From Leptospirales bacterium (GTDB lineage: Bacteria > Spirochaetota > Leptospiria > Leptospirales > Leptonemataceae), in the NCBI GenBank assembly GCA_016788865.1, contig JAEUSB010000066.1:1-63109 (forward strand): a DNA stretch of 63,109 bases, written 5' to 3'. The notes below the pieces were generated by a model. That model saw only the letters and a program-made list of their open reading frames with translations. It was not told where the DNA came from and searched no databases. Position 1 is the first letter of the stretch. Each line of letters opens with the position of its first letter. The position numbers were made by a program, and so were the translations under genes. Positions 7,788 through 16,241 of the stretch are shown piece after piece.

Positions 7788-10313
7788 TTAGAGGCGCGAA
7801 ATTCTCACATCGATATTCCAGACACCGACCGGTAGGCCCAGGACGTGCGTCATGAAATCTGTAATCGAAATGGCGCCTTTTTCCGTACTCTCAAGTTCAA
7901 AGGTAATCCAGGCAGTACCGGAATCGGCGGCCTTTGACTGAAGGTTACTGAGCGCCGAGCCAACGCGTTTCTGGACTGTCTTCATGAAAGTTCCATTTCG
8001 CGCGCCATGCTTCTTCTTCCTGTCGCGCTTTTCAAAAGCCAGCGTCTCTGGCACTCCTGCGATTGCATCAAGGGCCTTCTGGAATAGTTCAGGTTTGAAA
8101 AAATCAATGCGATATTCCGACCGTTCCGGTTCAACATACAGGTTCTTCTCAGTGAAACTCAGGGTAAGCAGATCCAGGCCCGCGGGAAGGTTTGCGCGGA
8201 TTCGCTCCTCGGCTTGCGCAAGATCGATTTCAGCATAGAGTTCGGCTGCAATCCGCTCGGCCCCGGAATGAAAATACATTGGCGTACCTGATCTAAAATG
8301 AAGTTTCTCGTGTTTGTTAAACCCAATGGAGAATGTCATGGGAAGTTTGGCCCGGCGAAGGACCTTGCGCATCACATCCATCGTGTCCAGGTGACTGACG
8401 TAGAGGAATGCGCCAGATTTTGCAAAACGCGCCTCGAGAAATCCAATTGTTTTGAACTTATGCTCCGGAATTTCTACAGGCTTGAGAAGCTCGGGCGGAA
8501 AATCGGACGGCTTGAGCTCCTGCACCCTGGCAGGATTCATGTTTTCATTTGTGACTGATTCAAATCTTTCAAAATCACGGACGAGCTTTTCCCGTGGAAA
8601 GCCATCTATGATCTCGTCCCAGGGAGTTCTTGCTCCACCCTCACGCTGATCCATCCACAGATGAATCAGGTCGGATGGGATCCCACGAATCACTTCCTGC
8701 CACACGTCGCGCTTGAATCCGTCGTCCCAGGAATCAAAGCATGCGCCGCGCTTGTACGCTTCCAGAATGTACTGTCCCACGCGATGATCACCGCGCGAAA
8801 GCAGTCCTTCCACGTACGCCATCCACGGATTTGGCCCCTTGATACGGACGCGCTTGCTCTTGAGCCCGGCTCTGATTTTGCGCAGACCTTCTTCAAAGTA
8901 TTCCGGAGTCTGCTGCTTCTCCCATTGAAACGTGGTGAAGGGCTTTGGAACAAAGAGCGAAACTGTTACGTTCACGTTCTTGCGCATTCCCATTTCACGC
9001 GCCAGATTGCCAAAGTCATTGAGAGAACGAATGATATCTTCAACCTCACGACCATCGCGATCGGGAAGCCCCATCATGAAATATATCTTAACCAGGTCCC
9101 AGCCGCGCGAATATATCTCTCGCACCAGCATCTTGAGATTGTCTTCAGACGATTTTTTGTGAATCCGCTCGCGCATGAGTTCGCTTGCTGCTTCGAGCGC
9201 GAATGTTACATTTGAACGGCGGATTCCAGATGTCATTTCCAGGATGGGAATTGTTTTTACCTGAACCCGAAGACTCGGAAGCGAAAGCGAAACTCCCTCC
9301 GGGCCATATTTGTTTGCCATTTCAACAACGAGCTCTTCAAGCCACGGATAATCAGCGATGGAAAGCGAATGCAAAGTGATTGTATCGTTACCTGTGCGAT
9401 CGATGAGTTCGCGCGCTGTTTCAACAAGGCTTGAGACCTCTGCGTTTCGCACAGGCCGCTTCCAGAATCCGGCGTGACAGAATCTACAGCCCTGCCCGCA
9501 TCCGCGATTCACTTCTACTACTACGCGATCCTGTGTGATCTCAATGTTAGGAACAAGGATATGCTCCAGGGCTGCGAATCGCTCTGCACGGTATGTGCGC
9601 TTCTTTACTGTTGGACCAGTGTATGTTGGAAAGTCTCCTTCGACGAGCTCCGACGTGTAGAGTGCAGGAATTACGAGACCTTCAACTGCTGCGAGATCGC
9701 GAAGAATTTCTTCGCGCGACTTGCCCGCATCCTTTCCATCTGCAATGATGTTTAAGATTTCAACGATTGCTTCTTCACCATCGCCCATGAAAATCGCATC
9801 CAGAAAATCAAAGATGGGCAACGGATTTGTAACAGCAGTTCCACCTGAAATAATAAATGGATCTGCCGCAGTGCGATCTGTCCTAAGGAGTGGAATTCCT
9901 GCCAGATCAAGCGCGTACAACAAATTTGTATAATGTAGCTCATGCGCCGTGTTGAATCCCCAGAGATCAAAGGAGCGGATCGCCAGACGATGGTCCAGGC
10001 TGTACAGAGGAAGCCCCGCTTCCGTCATTTTTGCGCGAAAGTCAGGCCAGGGCAAGAACGTGCGATCTGCAAGAAAATCCGGGTTGCGGTTCACTGCATC
10101 ATACAGAATCTTCAGTCCCTCATTGGACATGCCCAGCTCGTAGGTATCCGGATAGCTGAAAACCGCGCGGGCGCGGGCAACCAGAGGATTCCTTGGACGA
10201 ATCCCGAATTCACCGCCCACATAACGACCCGGTTTTTCAACCTGTTGAAGCAGCGGGGCAATTTCTTCCCACGGAATAGTAGAAACACTCGGGCCAAAGG
10301 CAGTTTGTTGCAT
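7788..10313 (-). CDS. TIGR03960-type radical SAM protein fused to a DUF2344 domain
   Basis: 841 residues. The N-terminal part (about 1-230) resembles the cobalamin-binding-like region of the TIGR03960 family. The radical SAM core follows, with the cluster motif CGQGCRFC (CX3CX2C) near residue 275 inside VNRGCGQGCRFCHAGF. After about residue 620 comes a DUF2344 (TIGR03936) domain, recognisable from FLEARFAKSGAFLYVSHLD. The substrate of this family is not established; in many bacteria it sits near ribonuclease G and ribosomal protein genes, suggesting RNA or ribosome modification, but neither is next to it here. The ATG at 10313 is the family N-terminus. It lies 53 bases after lep on the same strand and may be read from the same transcript. 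Confidence 0.9.
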   Translation of the reverse strand: MQQTAFGPSVSTIPWEEIAPLLQQVEKPGRYVGGEFGIRPRNPLVARARAVFSYPDTYELGMSNEGLKILYDAVNRNPDFLADRTFLPWPDFRAKMTEAGLPLYSLDHRLAIRSFDLWGFNTAHELHYTNLLYALDLAGIPLLRTDRTAADPFIISGGTAVTNPLPIFDFLDAIFMGDGEEAIVEILNIIADGKDAGKSREEILRDLAAVEGLVIPALYTSELVEGDFPTYTGPTVKKRTYRAERFAALEHILVPNIEITQDRVVVEVNRGCGQGCRFCHAGFWKRPVRNAEVSSLVETARELIDRTGNDTITLHSLSIADYPWLEELVVEMANKYGPEGVSLSLPSLRVQVKTIPILEMTSGIRRSNVTFALEAASELMRERIHKKSSEDNLKMLVREIYSRGWDLVKIYFMMGLPDRDGREVEDIIRSLNDFGNLAREMGMRKNVNVTVSLFVPKPFTTFQWEKQQTPEYFEEGLRKIRAGLKSKRVRIKGPNPWMAYVEGLLSRGDHRVGQYILEAYKRGACFDSWDDGFKRDVWQEVIRGIPSDLIHLWMDQREGGARTPWDEIIDGFPREKLVRDFERFESVTNENMNPARVQELKPSDFPPELLKPVEIPEHKFKTIGFLEARFAKSGAFLYVSHLDTMDVMRKVLRRAKLPMTFSIGFNKHEKLHFRSGTPMYFHSGAERIAAELYAEIDLAQAEERIRANLPAGLDLLTLSFTEKNLYVEPERSEYRIDFFKPELFQKALDAIAGVPETLAFEKRDRKKKHGARNGTFMKTVQKRVGSALSNLQSKAADSGTAWITFELESTEKGAISITDFMTHVLGLPVGVWNIDVRISRL

Positions 10314-10366
10314 AATGTTACCTGACAGCTCCAGCTTTCAGAGACAAGCTACAGTAACAAATGAAA

Positions 10367-10636
10367 TTAAAGTCCGGTGCAGTCGGACAGGTCCGGGATC
10401 GTTTTGGCTTTGATTTCACAGAGCACGCGTGCCCGGCTCTTCTTTTCAATGCAAACTCGGGCCAGTTGCTCGCTCCTGGGCCCACGCGCAGCCTCAAGCG
10501 CTGCTTCAGCCGTGCGGGGATCAGGTGCCTGCAGGCGTATGAAATTCTCGAAGCTCTGCACGCACTCTTCTGTCGTAGGTTTGTTCTTGCAACCGGCCAG
10601 CAGCAACAGACCGGCAACTATGCCGGGCGCCAGCAT
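10367..10636 (-). CDS. lep: Small lipoprotein in the position of Lep (LipL41 partner)
   Basis: A frame of about 89 residues with a lipobox LLLAGC near residue 16, leaving a mature protein of roughly 75 residues with several Cys, Glu and Arg residues. It directly follows lipL41 on the same strand, 55 bases after its stop. In Leptospira, lipL41 is followed by lep, a small lipoprotein needed for stable LipL41 expression (established). The assignment here rests on position, size and lipidation, not on a confident sequence match from memory. The ATG at 10636 gives a signal peptide without N-terminal basic residues; the frame is open upstream with FRREKINRGFTR, so a non-ATG start about 15 codons earlier is quite possible. 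Confidence 0.65.
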   Translation of the reverse strand: MLAPGIVAGLLLLAGCKNKPTTEECVQSFENFIRLQAPDPRTAEAALEAARGPRSEQLARVCIEKKSRARVLCEIKAKTIPDLSDCTGL

Positions 10637-10691
10637 CCGGGTGAATCCGCGGTTAATCTTTTCCCGCCTGAACAGCCTGGATAAGCGAAGG

Positions 10692-11786
10692 CTAGTTATC
10701 GCCTTCGCCTTCTTTACGCTCTTTCTCTTTGCGGAAAGTAGCCCAGAGGCCACGCTTGGCTGAATCCACCCAATCAGATCCGCCATTCGAGAATGATTTC
10801 TTAAAGTATTTCTCAGCGGCATCCATGTCACCCGAATACCACTTGAATGCTGCCATGTTCCAGAGCGCAGAAGCAGAGCTTCCGCCGGAAGAATCGAGAG
10901 CCTTTTCCCAGGACTGCGCAGCCATTGTGAAATCGTCCGCTTCAGCCCACTTGTTCCCCTCTTCCAGGTATTTCTCAACCTTGCTCTTCTTGTCGCCGTC
11001 GAGATCGTCCACGTCAGATGCCAACGGAATTTTTACGGTCACAATTGCAGGAGAAAGGTTGTCCGCGATAGCACCGGATGCGTCATCGAGAGCTTTGCTA
11101 AATCCATCCAGTGTGGAAGGACACTCGGGGTTTCCGGCTTCATTCTGAAGTTTGTAGGGTTTGTTGTGAGCATAGGTAACGGATCTACCTGTTTCCAGAT
11201 TCACGAGCGTACCCTGCACAAATACAGTGAGAAATAGAACGCCCGTTGGCTTCTTTTCCTGTGCATCACCTGCAGCATTCCTGTCCTTCATGGCCATGGC
11301 CATACCAAGCTTCAGTGCTGAGCCCGCCAGATCGGTTACATATTCCGTTTTGCATTCTTTGCGCGGTGGTGCCGTCATGCGAATAAACATAAGACCATCA
11401 GCAGCCAGCTCCACGCCAATGTTACGCTGCTCTCCCGTAAGGCCGGTGTTTGTATAGGCCAGTTCCTTCAACCGTTGCTTGCGACTCGAAAGATCGATGA
11501 GGGTATAAAAGCCTTTCTGGGTCAGTGCAGTTGTAACAGCCCCTTCAACAGTACCGCTCCAATCCTGTTCAGTTCCAATTTGCTGCATGAGAGTTGGATT
11601 GGGTTCAACTGCAACCACGCCGATCTTGCGTTTGCTGGCCATTACTGACTTAATCTGATCACCCATGGTCCCTTCCGGATAACGTGGGATCTTCACGGGT
11701 ATCCCCGGGCCGCACATCAAAATAAGCCCCAGGCCCGCAGCCAGTGGGAAGCGGTTGATTTTGCCAGTTGAAAAGCGTTTTGTCAT
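10692..11786 (-). CDS. lipL41: LipL41-like outer-membrane lipoprotein
   Basis: 364 residues from the ATG at 11786 (MTKRFSTGKINRF), which gives a basic N-terminus and hydrophobic core. A cysteine follows in LILMCGPG; the -1 Met is odd for a lipobox, though spirochaete lipoboxes are loose. The body matches LipL41 of Leptospira as I recall it: a segment like NTGLTGEQRNIGVELAADG, an ECKTEY segment followed by a long helix, PTGVLFL, and GNPECPSTLDGFSKALDDA. The C-terminal third is TPR-like (WNMAAFKWYSGDMDAAEKYFKK). LipL41 is a major outer-membrane lipoprotein of Leptospira. The longer frame upstream to 11954 overlaps the response regulator and lacks a signal peptide. Downstream lies the putative partner gene lep. 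Confidence 0.85.
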   Translation of the reverse strand: MTKRFSTGKINRFPLAAGLGLILMCGPGIPVKIPRYPEGTMGDQIKSVMASKRKIGVVAVEPNPTLMQQIGTEQDWSGTVEGAVTTALTQKGFYTLIDLSSRKQRLKELAYTNTGLTGEQRNIGVELAADGLMFIRMTAPPRKECKTEYVTDLAGSALKLGMAMAMKDRNAAGDAQEKKPTGVLFLTVFVQGTLVNLETGRSVTYAHNKPYKLQNEAGNPECPSTLDGFSKALDDASGAIADNLSPAIVTVKIPLASDVDDLDGDKKSKVEKYLEEGNKWAEADDFTMAAQSWEKALDSSGGSSASALWNMAAFKWYSGDMDAAEKYFKKSFSNGGSDWVDSAKRGLWATFRKEKERKEGEGDN

Positions 11787-11839
11787 TGCGATGATTCCAG
11801 TAAAAGGAAGCTGAATTGCATAGTTGGTTTGTAAACCAA

Positions 11840-12259
11840 TTATTGGACTTCCTTGAAGTCCTTCTGGATCGCAGAAAAAAGGGAAATTGGATAAAATTCG
11901 ATCCGATTTTCCTTCTTCATTGGTGCCTTGGGCACAAGGTAATGAACCCCCCAATTCCCCAGAAGTGCCCGGGAAAAAGGCATTACGAGCGGAACGTCAA
12001 AGCCGGTGCTCGCAACCACGACCGTTCCCGTGAATCCCAGTTTACGGATGTCCCAGAGGAAGGTCAGACCAGCCAACTGGGTCTCCATGGTGATGTCGGT
12101 AACGATTACTTTGTAGTAATTGGGCGGTTTGCTCTGGAACATGCTGAAAGCATCTTTGCCATTAAAGGCGCGCTCCGGGGTATACCCGCGGTCACGGAAG
12201 TACGTATCCAGCATTTCCGCATAGCGGTCATTGTCATCTACGAGCAGAATCGGTTTCAA
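11840..12259 (-). CDS. Single-domain response regulator
   Basis: 139 residues, a lone receiver domain with no output domain. The acidic pair is in LLVDDND (residues 8-9), the phosphoacceptor Asp is in VIVTDITME near 55, the switch Ser/Thr lies in VVVASTGFD and the conserved Lys in YLVPKAPM, so all active-site positions are present. An insertion of a few residues after the phosphorylation site (TMETQLAGLTFL) and a C-terminal extension are unusual. It lies between the ABC exporter gene (50 bases upstream) and lipL41 (53 bases downstream), all on the minus strand. No kinase is adjacent. It probably acts by protein contact; the partner is unknown. Confidence 0.88.
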   Translation of the reverse strand: MKPILLVDDNDRYAEMLDTYFRDRGYTPERAFNGKDAFSMFQSKPPNYYKVIVTDITMETQLAGLTFLWDIRKLGFTGTVVVASTGFDVPLVMPFSRALLGNWGVHYLVPKAPMKKENRIEFYPISLFSAIQKDFKEVQ

Positions 12260-12309
12260 AATGCCACAATCTCCTGGTGTGTTTCAAGCCCAGGCTTAAC
12301 GCAGAGCGA

Positions 12310-14397
12310 TTAAGCGGACCGGGCTTCCGGCACTGCCTCCCTGGAAATCTCCTGGAGCCGTGCATAGAGGCCGCCTTTCTGCATAAGATCGGCGTGCTTG
12401 CCCATGTCCACGATTTTGCCGCCGGATAATACGACAATCAGATCCGCCTTTTCAATGGTCGAAAGTCGGTGGGCAATCACGAATACCGTCCGATTGCGGA
12501 ATAGCCTTTCAAGTGCATGTTGGACCAGCCGTTCCCCCTGCGTATCCAGGGCAGAGGTAGCCTCGTCGAGAATCAGGATCTCCGGGTCCCTGAGCAGGGC
12601 CCGTGCAATCGAGATCCGCTGGCGCTGGCCACCCGACAGGTTCAGGCCACGCTCGCCGATCATGGCATCGTATTTGCCCGGAAGTTGTTTAATGAAATCA
12701 TGGGCATGCGCCAGGCGGGCAGCTTTCATAATCTCCCGAATCGAGATGTCAGGTCGGCCATAGGCAATGTTCTCTCGGACTGTGCCGTGAAATAGAAACG
12801 TTTCCTGCTGAACAATTCCGATCCTGGATCGATGGTCCTGGATTCTGAACTGCTTGATATCAACCCCATCGATCTTGATGGATCCTTCCGTTGGATCAAA
12901 GAAGCGGGCCATGAGATCCATGAACGTGGACTTCCCGCTCCCGCTCTCTCCAACGAGCGCTACAGTCTGCCCTGCCTCGACCGTCAGGTTCACACCATCG
13001 AGCACACGACGGTCGGTTTCCGGATACTCAAAGGATATGTTCTTGAACTCAATATGCTTGCGCAGCGGCCGAAGCAACGCGGGCTGCTTGGGTTCAAGAA
13101 TATCCCGCGGTCTGTCCAGGATTTCAAAAATGCGTCTTCCTGCCTCTGCACCCTGCTGGATTTTTCCAACCATCCCGGAAAGTTGAATAATGGGACGAAT
13201 GAGTGAAAGCAAAATCACGAGGAATACAATGAACTGTCCGCCGGTAAAGTCCGTTGGATCCAGAAAGAAAGCACCAAGACCCAGAATCCCAATGACGACT
13301 AACGCGCTTGTTAGCTCAACGAGATTGGGGGAGGCGCGCAAATAGAACTGCTGCTTGAATGTCCGCCAGTAGAGCTTCTGATTGGCGTGGCGAAACTGTT
13401 CCGTTTCATACCCTTCCATAGCAAAGGAACGGATAACGCGTACGCCAGAGATTGCTTCCTTTAACAGTGCGTTCAGGTCCGCAAGATATTCCTGACTCTT
13501 ACCGGTCGATTTCGTAATCTTGCGCGAGAACAGCGTCACGGGCGAAAGCATGAGCGGTACAGCTACAATTGAAACCAGGAGCAACTGGTAGTTATAATAA
13601 GCCAGGAGGAAGAAATGGGTGATTACTATGAAGATATTTGTGATCGCGTCGCGCAAGTTGCTTGAAATGACAGCGGCAACCACTTCCGCATCGTTGATCA
13701 TACGACTTACAATCACGCCGGACTTCTGGCGATAGAAGAACGTGAGCGGCAGTTCCTGAACTTTGGAATACAGCTGTGCACGAATGTCGCGCACCGCCCG
13801 ATATCCAGCTTTGGCAATGAGCCGAACAGTAACGAGTTGTAGTGCAAGGCGGAGTGCTACAAGAGGAATCAATATGAAAAGAGCCCAGTATACAACTTCA
13901 ATGGGCTTAAACCCATTCGCATTGAGTCGTAATTTCCAGTACACAACGTACCGTAACTGCAGTTGTTCGAGATCCGTAATTCCCTGCGGGTGCGCTGGGA
14001 AGATTGAAAGCAGAGCTTGAGCCCTGGTTCGGTCAATCTTTACTGTCTTCCGAGCATCCGCTAAGCCCAGGTACTCCTTCCATGTTGCTTCCAGGTCTGC
14101 CCGAACCGGAAGAGTCTGGTTGGCTTCAGATCCCGGCACCCTTGTCACTGTCTTGACCATCGTCTTTTTTACGATGTTTCGCTCTGCACGCGAAAATGGC
14201 AGGGCAAACTCTTCAGATTTGTCTCCGAGCGCCTCAAAGAACGGGAAAAGCGCGTTGAGGCTGAGACCATTGAGCACTGCCACAAGGAAGGCTACGGCCA
14301 GACCCGGCAGGAACCTTTCGCGATAGCGCAAAGAATACCGCAATAAACGGACGAATACGCGCACAGGCGAGTCTCGTAACGGCCTTATTCCTTGCAA
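12310..14397 (-). CDS. MsbA-like ABC exporter, fused membrane and ATPase domains
   Basis: 695 residues. A membrane domain with about six helices occupies residues 25-430, with an extra periplasmic-side insertion (about 60-155) between the first two helices. The nucleotide-binding domain follows: Walker A GESGSGKST near 490, signature LSGGQRQR near 590, Walker B ILILDEATSALD and the H-loop VIAHRLST. This is the half-transporter type that works as a homodimer, as MsbA does for lipid A precursor flipping or related proteins for peptides and drugs. Lipid or lipid A export is plausible but not proven. The frame starts at a TTG at 14397 with no clear ribosome site; a GTG 11 codons later is an alternative. 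Divergent from the HD-type gene. Confidence 0.9.
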   Translation of the reverse strand: MQGIRPLRDSPVRVFVRLLRYSLRYRERFLPGLAVAFLVAVLNGLSLNALFPFFEALGDKSEEFALPFSRAERNIVKKTMVKTVTRVPGSEANQTLPVRADLEATWKEYLGLADARKTVKIDRTRAQALLSIFPAHPQGITDLEQLQLRYVVYWKLRLNANGFKPIEVVYWALFILIPLVALRLALQLVTVRLIAKAGYRAVRDIRAQLYSKVQELPLTFFYRQKSGVIVSRMINDAEVVAAVISSNLRDAITNIFIVITHFFLLAYYNYQLLLVSIVAVPLMLSPVTLFSRKITKSTGKSQEYLADLNALLKEAISGVRVIRSFAMEGYETEQFRHANQKLYWRTFKQQFYLRASPNLVELTSALVVIGILGLGAFFLDPTDFTGGQFIVFLVILLSLIRPIIQLSGMVGKIQQGAEAGRRIFEILDRPRDILEPKQPALLRPLRKHIEFKNISFEYPETDRRVLDGVNLTVEAGQTVALVGESGSGKSTFMDLMARFFDPTEGSIKIDGVDIKQFRIQDHRSRIGIVQQETFLFHGTVRENIAYGRPDISIREIMKAARLAHAHDFIKQLPGKYDAMIGERGLNLSGGQRQRISIARALLRDPEILILDEATSALDTQGERLVQHALERLFRNRTVFVIAHRLSTIEKADLIVVLSGGKIVDMGKHADLMQKGGLYARLQEISREAVPEARSA

Positions 14398-14726
14398 TCT
14401 AAACAGGATTGGGGCTCAACCGGCCTTTGTGGGCACAGGATTCAACAAACGGGAGAGCGCCGCCTGGCAGGGAAAGGAAGCATAGGCCAACAAATCGGTG
14501 AAAAATACGGACCGAGATTTCCCGCTTTTTGAGCGATTCCCTTGGTCCGCGGTCGGCTTTCAAATCCGGATGCATAGCATGTTTGGCTTACAAATTCCAA
14601 AGTGCAGACTACTACGTATTACATAAGGATTACGCACCCTGGCGCAAGCCCCGGTCCACAGGGGGCAGGCGAAATCAAGAAAAATATCACGAAATGTGCG
14701 TGATTGTTAACCAGGGCCGAACTTTC
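14398..14726. other. Intergenic region between divergent exporter and HD-type genes
   Basis: About 330 bases without a confidently called gene. The frame of the downstream gene is open back to 14529, but this part lacks a family match. A partial inverted repeat (CGGACCGAG at 14508, CTTGGTCCG at 14541) spans it. Promoters for both divergent genes must lie here, but I see no convincing -35/-10 pair. Confidence 0.5.
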
Positions 14727-16241
14727 ATGTCTCCTGTGGCGCGTTTTGAACCATTTCCACTAACGCCGGAAATCGCTGAGAGCTTCCGGGCCAAAAAACA
14801 AATCCCCGCGCACCTTTACAGTAAGGAAGGACAAATCCTCATCTACAAAAAAGAGGATGCGGGTGAAGTAGAAATCGAACGGTTACTGAAGTTCGCGGAA
14901 CGCGGCATCTACTACAACACAGAGGATGCGGAAACCTTTGGTCTCAAAGGCAGCGAACGAAAGATTCCGGAAGGGCTGAGCGATACAAAACTTCTAGGCG
15001 AAGAGACAGCCGTTCAGCTCAGCAAGGAAACCAGTGAACTATTCGCACAACTCCGCGGCGGAGCGCTTACGGCCGAATCGGCTAAGAAAACCCGCGATCG
15101 CCTCGATAGCATGTTCAAGAGCTTTGAAGAGCAGCCGGATGCAATGATCGGGCTTGTGAACATTCTTGAATTCATGAAAGATGATGTTGCTGCCTACGAT
15201 GTTCAAATGGCTGTTAAGCGAACCGTTGTAAGCATGGCAATGAAGACCCGCGGCATGCATGCCAACAGTTTTCGCGAGAAACAAAAGATGGAAGAGATGA
15301 CGAACATCGTAATGATGAGCGCGCTCTTCTGTGATATTGGCACGACTCGAATGACTATGCCCACAGGTCCGCGCCTCACGGACCAGGAAATGACTTACGT
15401 CAAGAATCATCCGCTCATGTCATATTTGATGCTCGCCCACCAGGATGAAATCGATGCTGCCGTTAAACGAAACATTCTATGCCATCACAGACCACTGCGT
15501 GCCGGAATTACCGGCAACAATTACCCTGATCTGCGAGTACTGATCGACAAATTGACCAAATTGGAAACCCAGTATTCAGCCGATTCGAGCAAAACCTCCA
15601 TTGTTCGAGATATCAGAAAGCAACTGGTATTCTTAAAGAGCGATGTTACATACGATGAAGACGCCAACATCCTTGCAATTGCCTCTGCATTTGCGTCCCT
15701 GACTTCAAAAGTCGCCTGGCGGGACGCCATGCCTCCGGAAAAAGCCGTACGGGCTATCATCAATGAATCCTATTTCACGTTCTCAGAAAGGGCCGTCCGC
15801 GAGTTCCTTGATCATGTTGCAATCAGTCTCTGTGACAATAAGAAGATCCTTGCAGAAGGGGATTTCATAATTATTGTAACACGATCAGCAGAGGGAAAGA
15901 ATCACTTCGAGATTTGCCAGATCACACAGGCCTCCCGGTATCAGAGTCGCCCGGGTGTGGATCGCGTCGCAGAGATTACTCCAAAGATCGAACAATCGCC
16001 TAAACTTCGCATAGCCGGATTTGATCTCGATTCCATCAAGCCAGACCGGCGCTTTGCACACTACGAGCTTGCGCAAGATGATTCTCGGCGGCTTGTCTAT
16101 GCCATCGATCCAGAAATTGAAACGGACCTCTATGCCAGATTGCAGGAGCTCGTCGCCGGCCGCAAACGATACGAACCAGAAAAACCCGTGCGTGATCCAA
16201 AGGCGCATGACAAGGCTGCGGACAAACAAGCCAAAGCGTGA
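14727..16241 (+). CDS. Divergent HD-GYP-like domain protein with degraded active site
   Basis: 504 residues from the ATG at 14727 (MSPVARFEPFPL); the frame is open further upstream but that part looks non-coding. The first 100 residues form a separate N-terminal domain. A helical core resembling HD-GYP phosphodiesterases follows. Where active enzymes have HDIG the sequence reads CDIGTTRM, so the first His is replaced by Cys, and the HHE region reads CHHRPLRAGITGNNYP, which keeps the two His and a GNNYP echo of GYP. Metal binding is probably altered. The C-terminus is rich in Lys and Ala. A cyclic-dinucleotide sensor or scaffold role is possible; hydrolysis is doubtful. It overlaps the next gene by 4 bases (GTGA), indicating translational coupling. 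Confidence 0.7.
   Translation: MSPVARFEPFPLTPEIAESFRAKKQIPAHLYSKEGQILIYKKEDAGEVEIERLLKFAERGIYYNTEDAETFGLKGSERKIPEGLSDTKLLGEETAVQLSKETSELFAQLRGGALTAESAKKTRDRLDSMFKSFEEQPDAMIGLVNILEFMKDDVAAYDVQMAVKRTVVSMAMKTRGMHANSFREKQKMEEMTNIVMMSALFCDIGTTRMTMPTGPRLTDQEMTYVKNHPLMSYLMLAHQDEIDAAVKRNILCHHRPLRAGITGNNYPDLRVLIDKLTKLETQYSADSSKTSIVRDIRKQLVFLKSDVTYDEDANILAIASAFASLTSKVAWRDAMPPEKAVRAIINESYFTFSERAVREFLDHVAISLCDNKKILAEGDFIIIVTRSAEGKNHFEICQITQASRYQSRPGVDRVAEITPKIEQSPKLRIAGFDLDSIKPDRRFAHYELAQDDSRRLVYAIDPEIETDLYARLQELVAGRKRYEPEKPVRDPKAHDKAADKQAKA

Noticed and set aside
8661..9215. 184-codon plus-strand frame opposite the radical SAM gene
   Set aside because: Antisense to the well-conserved radical SAM core, with no family pattern or ribosome site.
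11787..11954. N-terminal extension of LipL41
   Set aside because: It overlaps the response regulator gene and would bury the signal peptide; LipL41 starts at 11786.
14529..14726. N-terminal extension of the HD-type protein
   Set aside because: Open but without a ribosome site or conserved-looking sequence; the ATG at 14727 starts a normal soluble protein.
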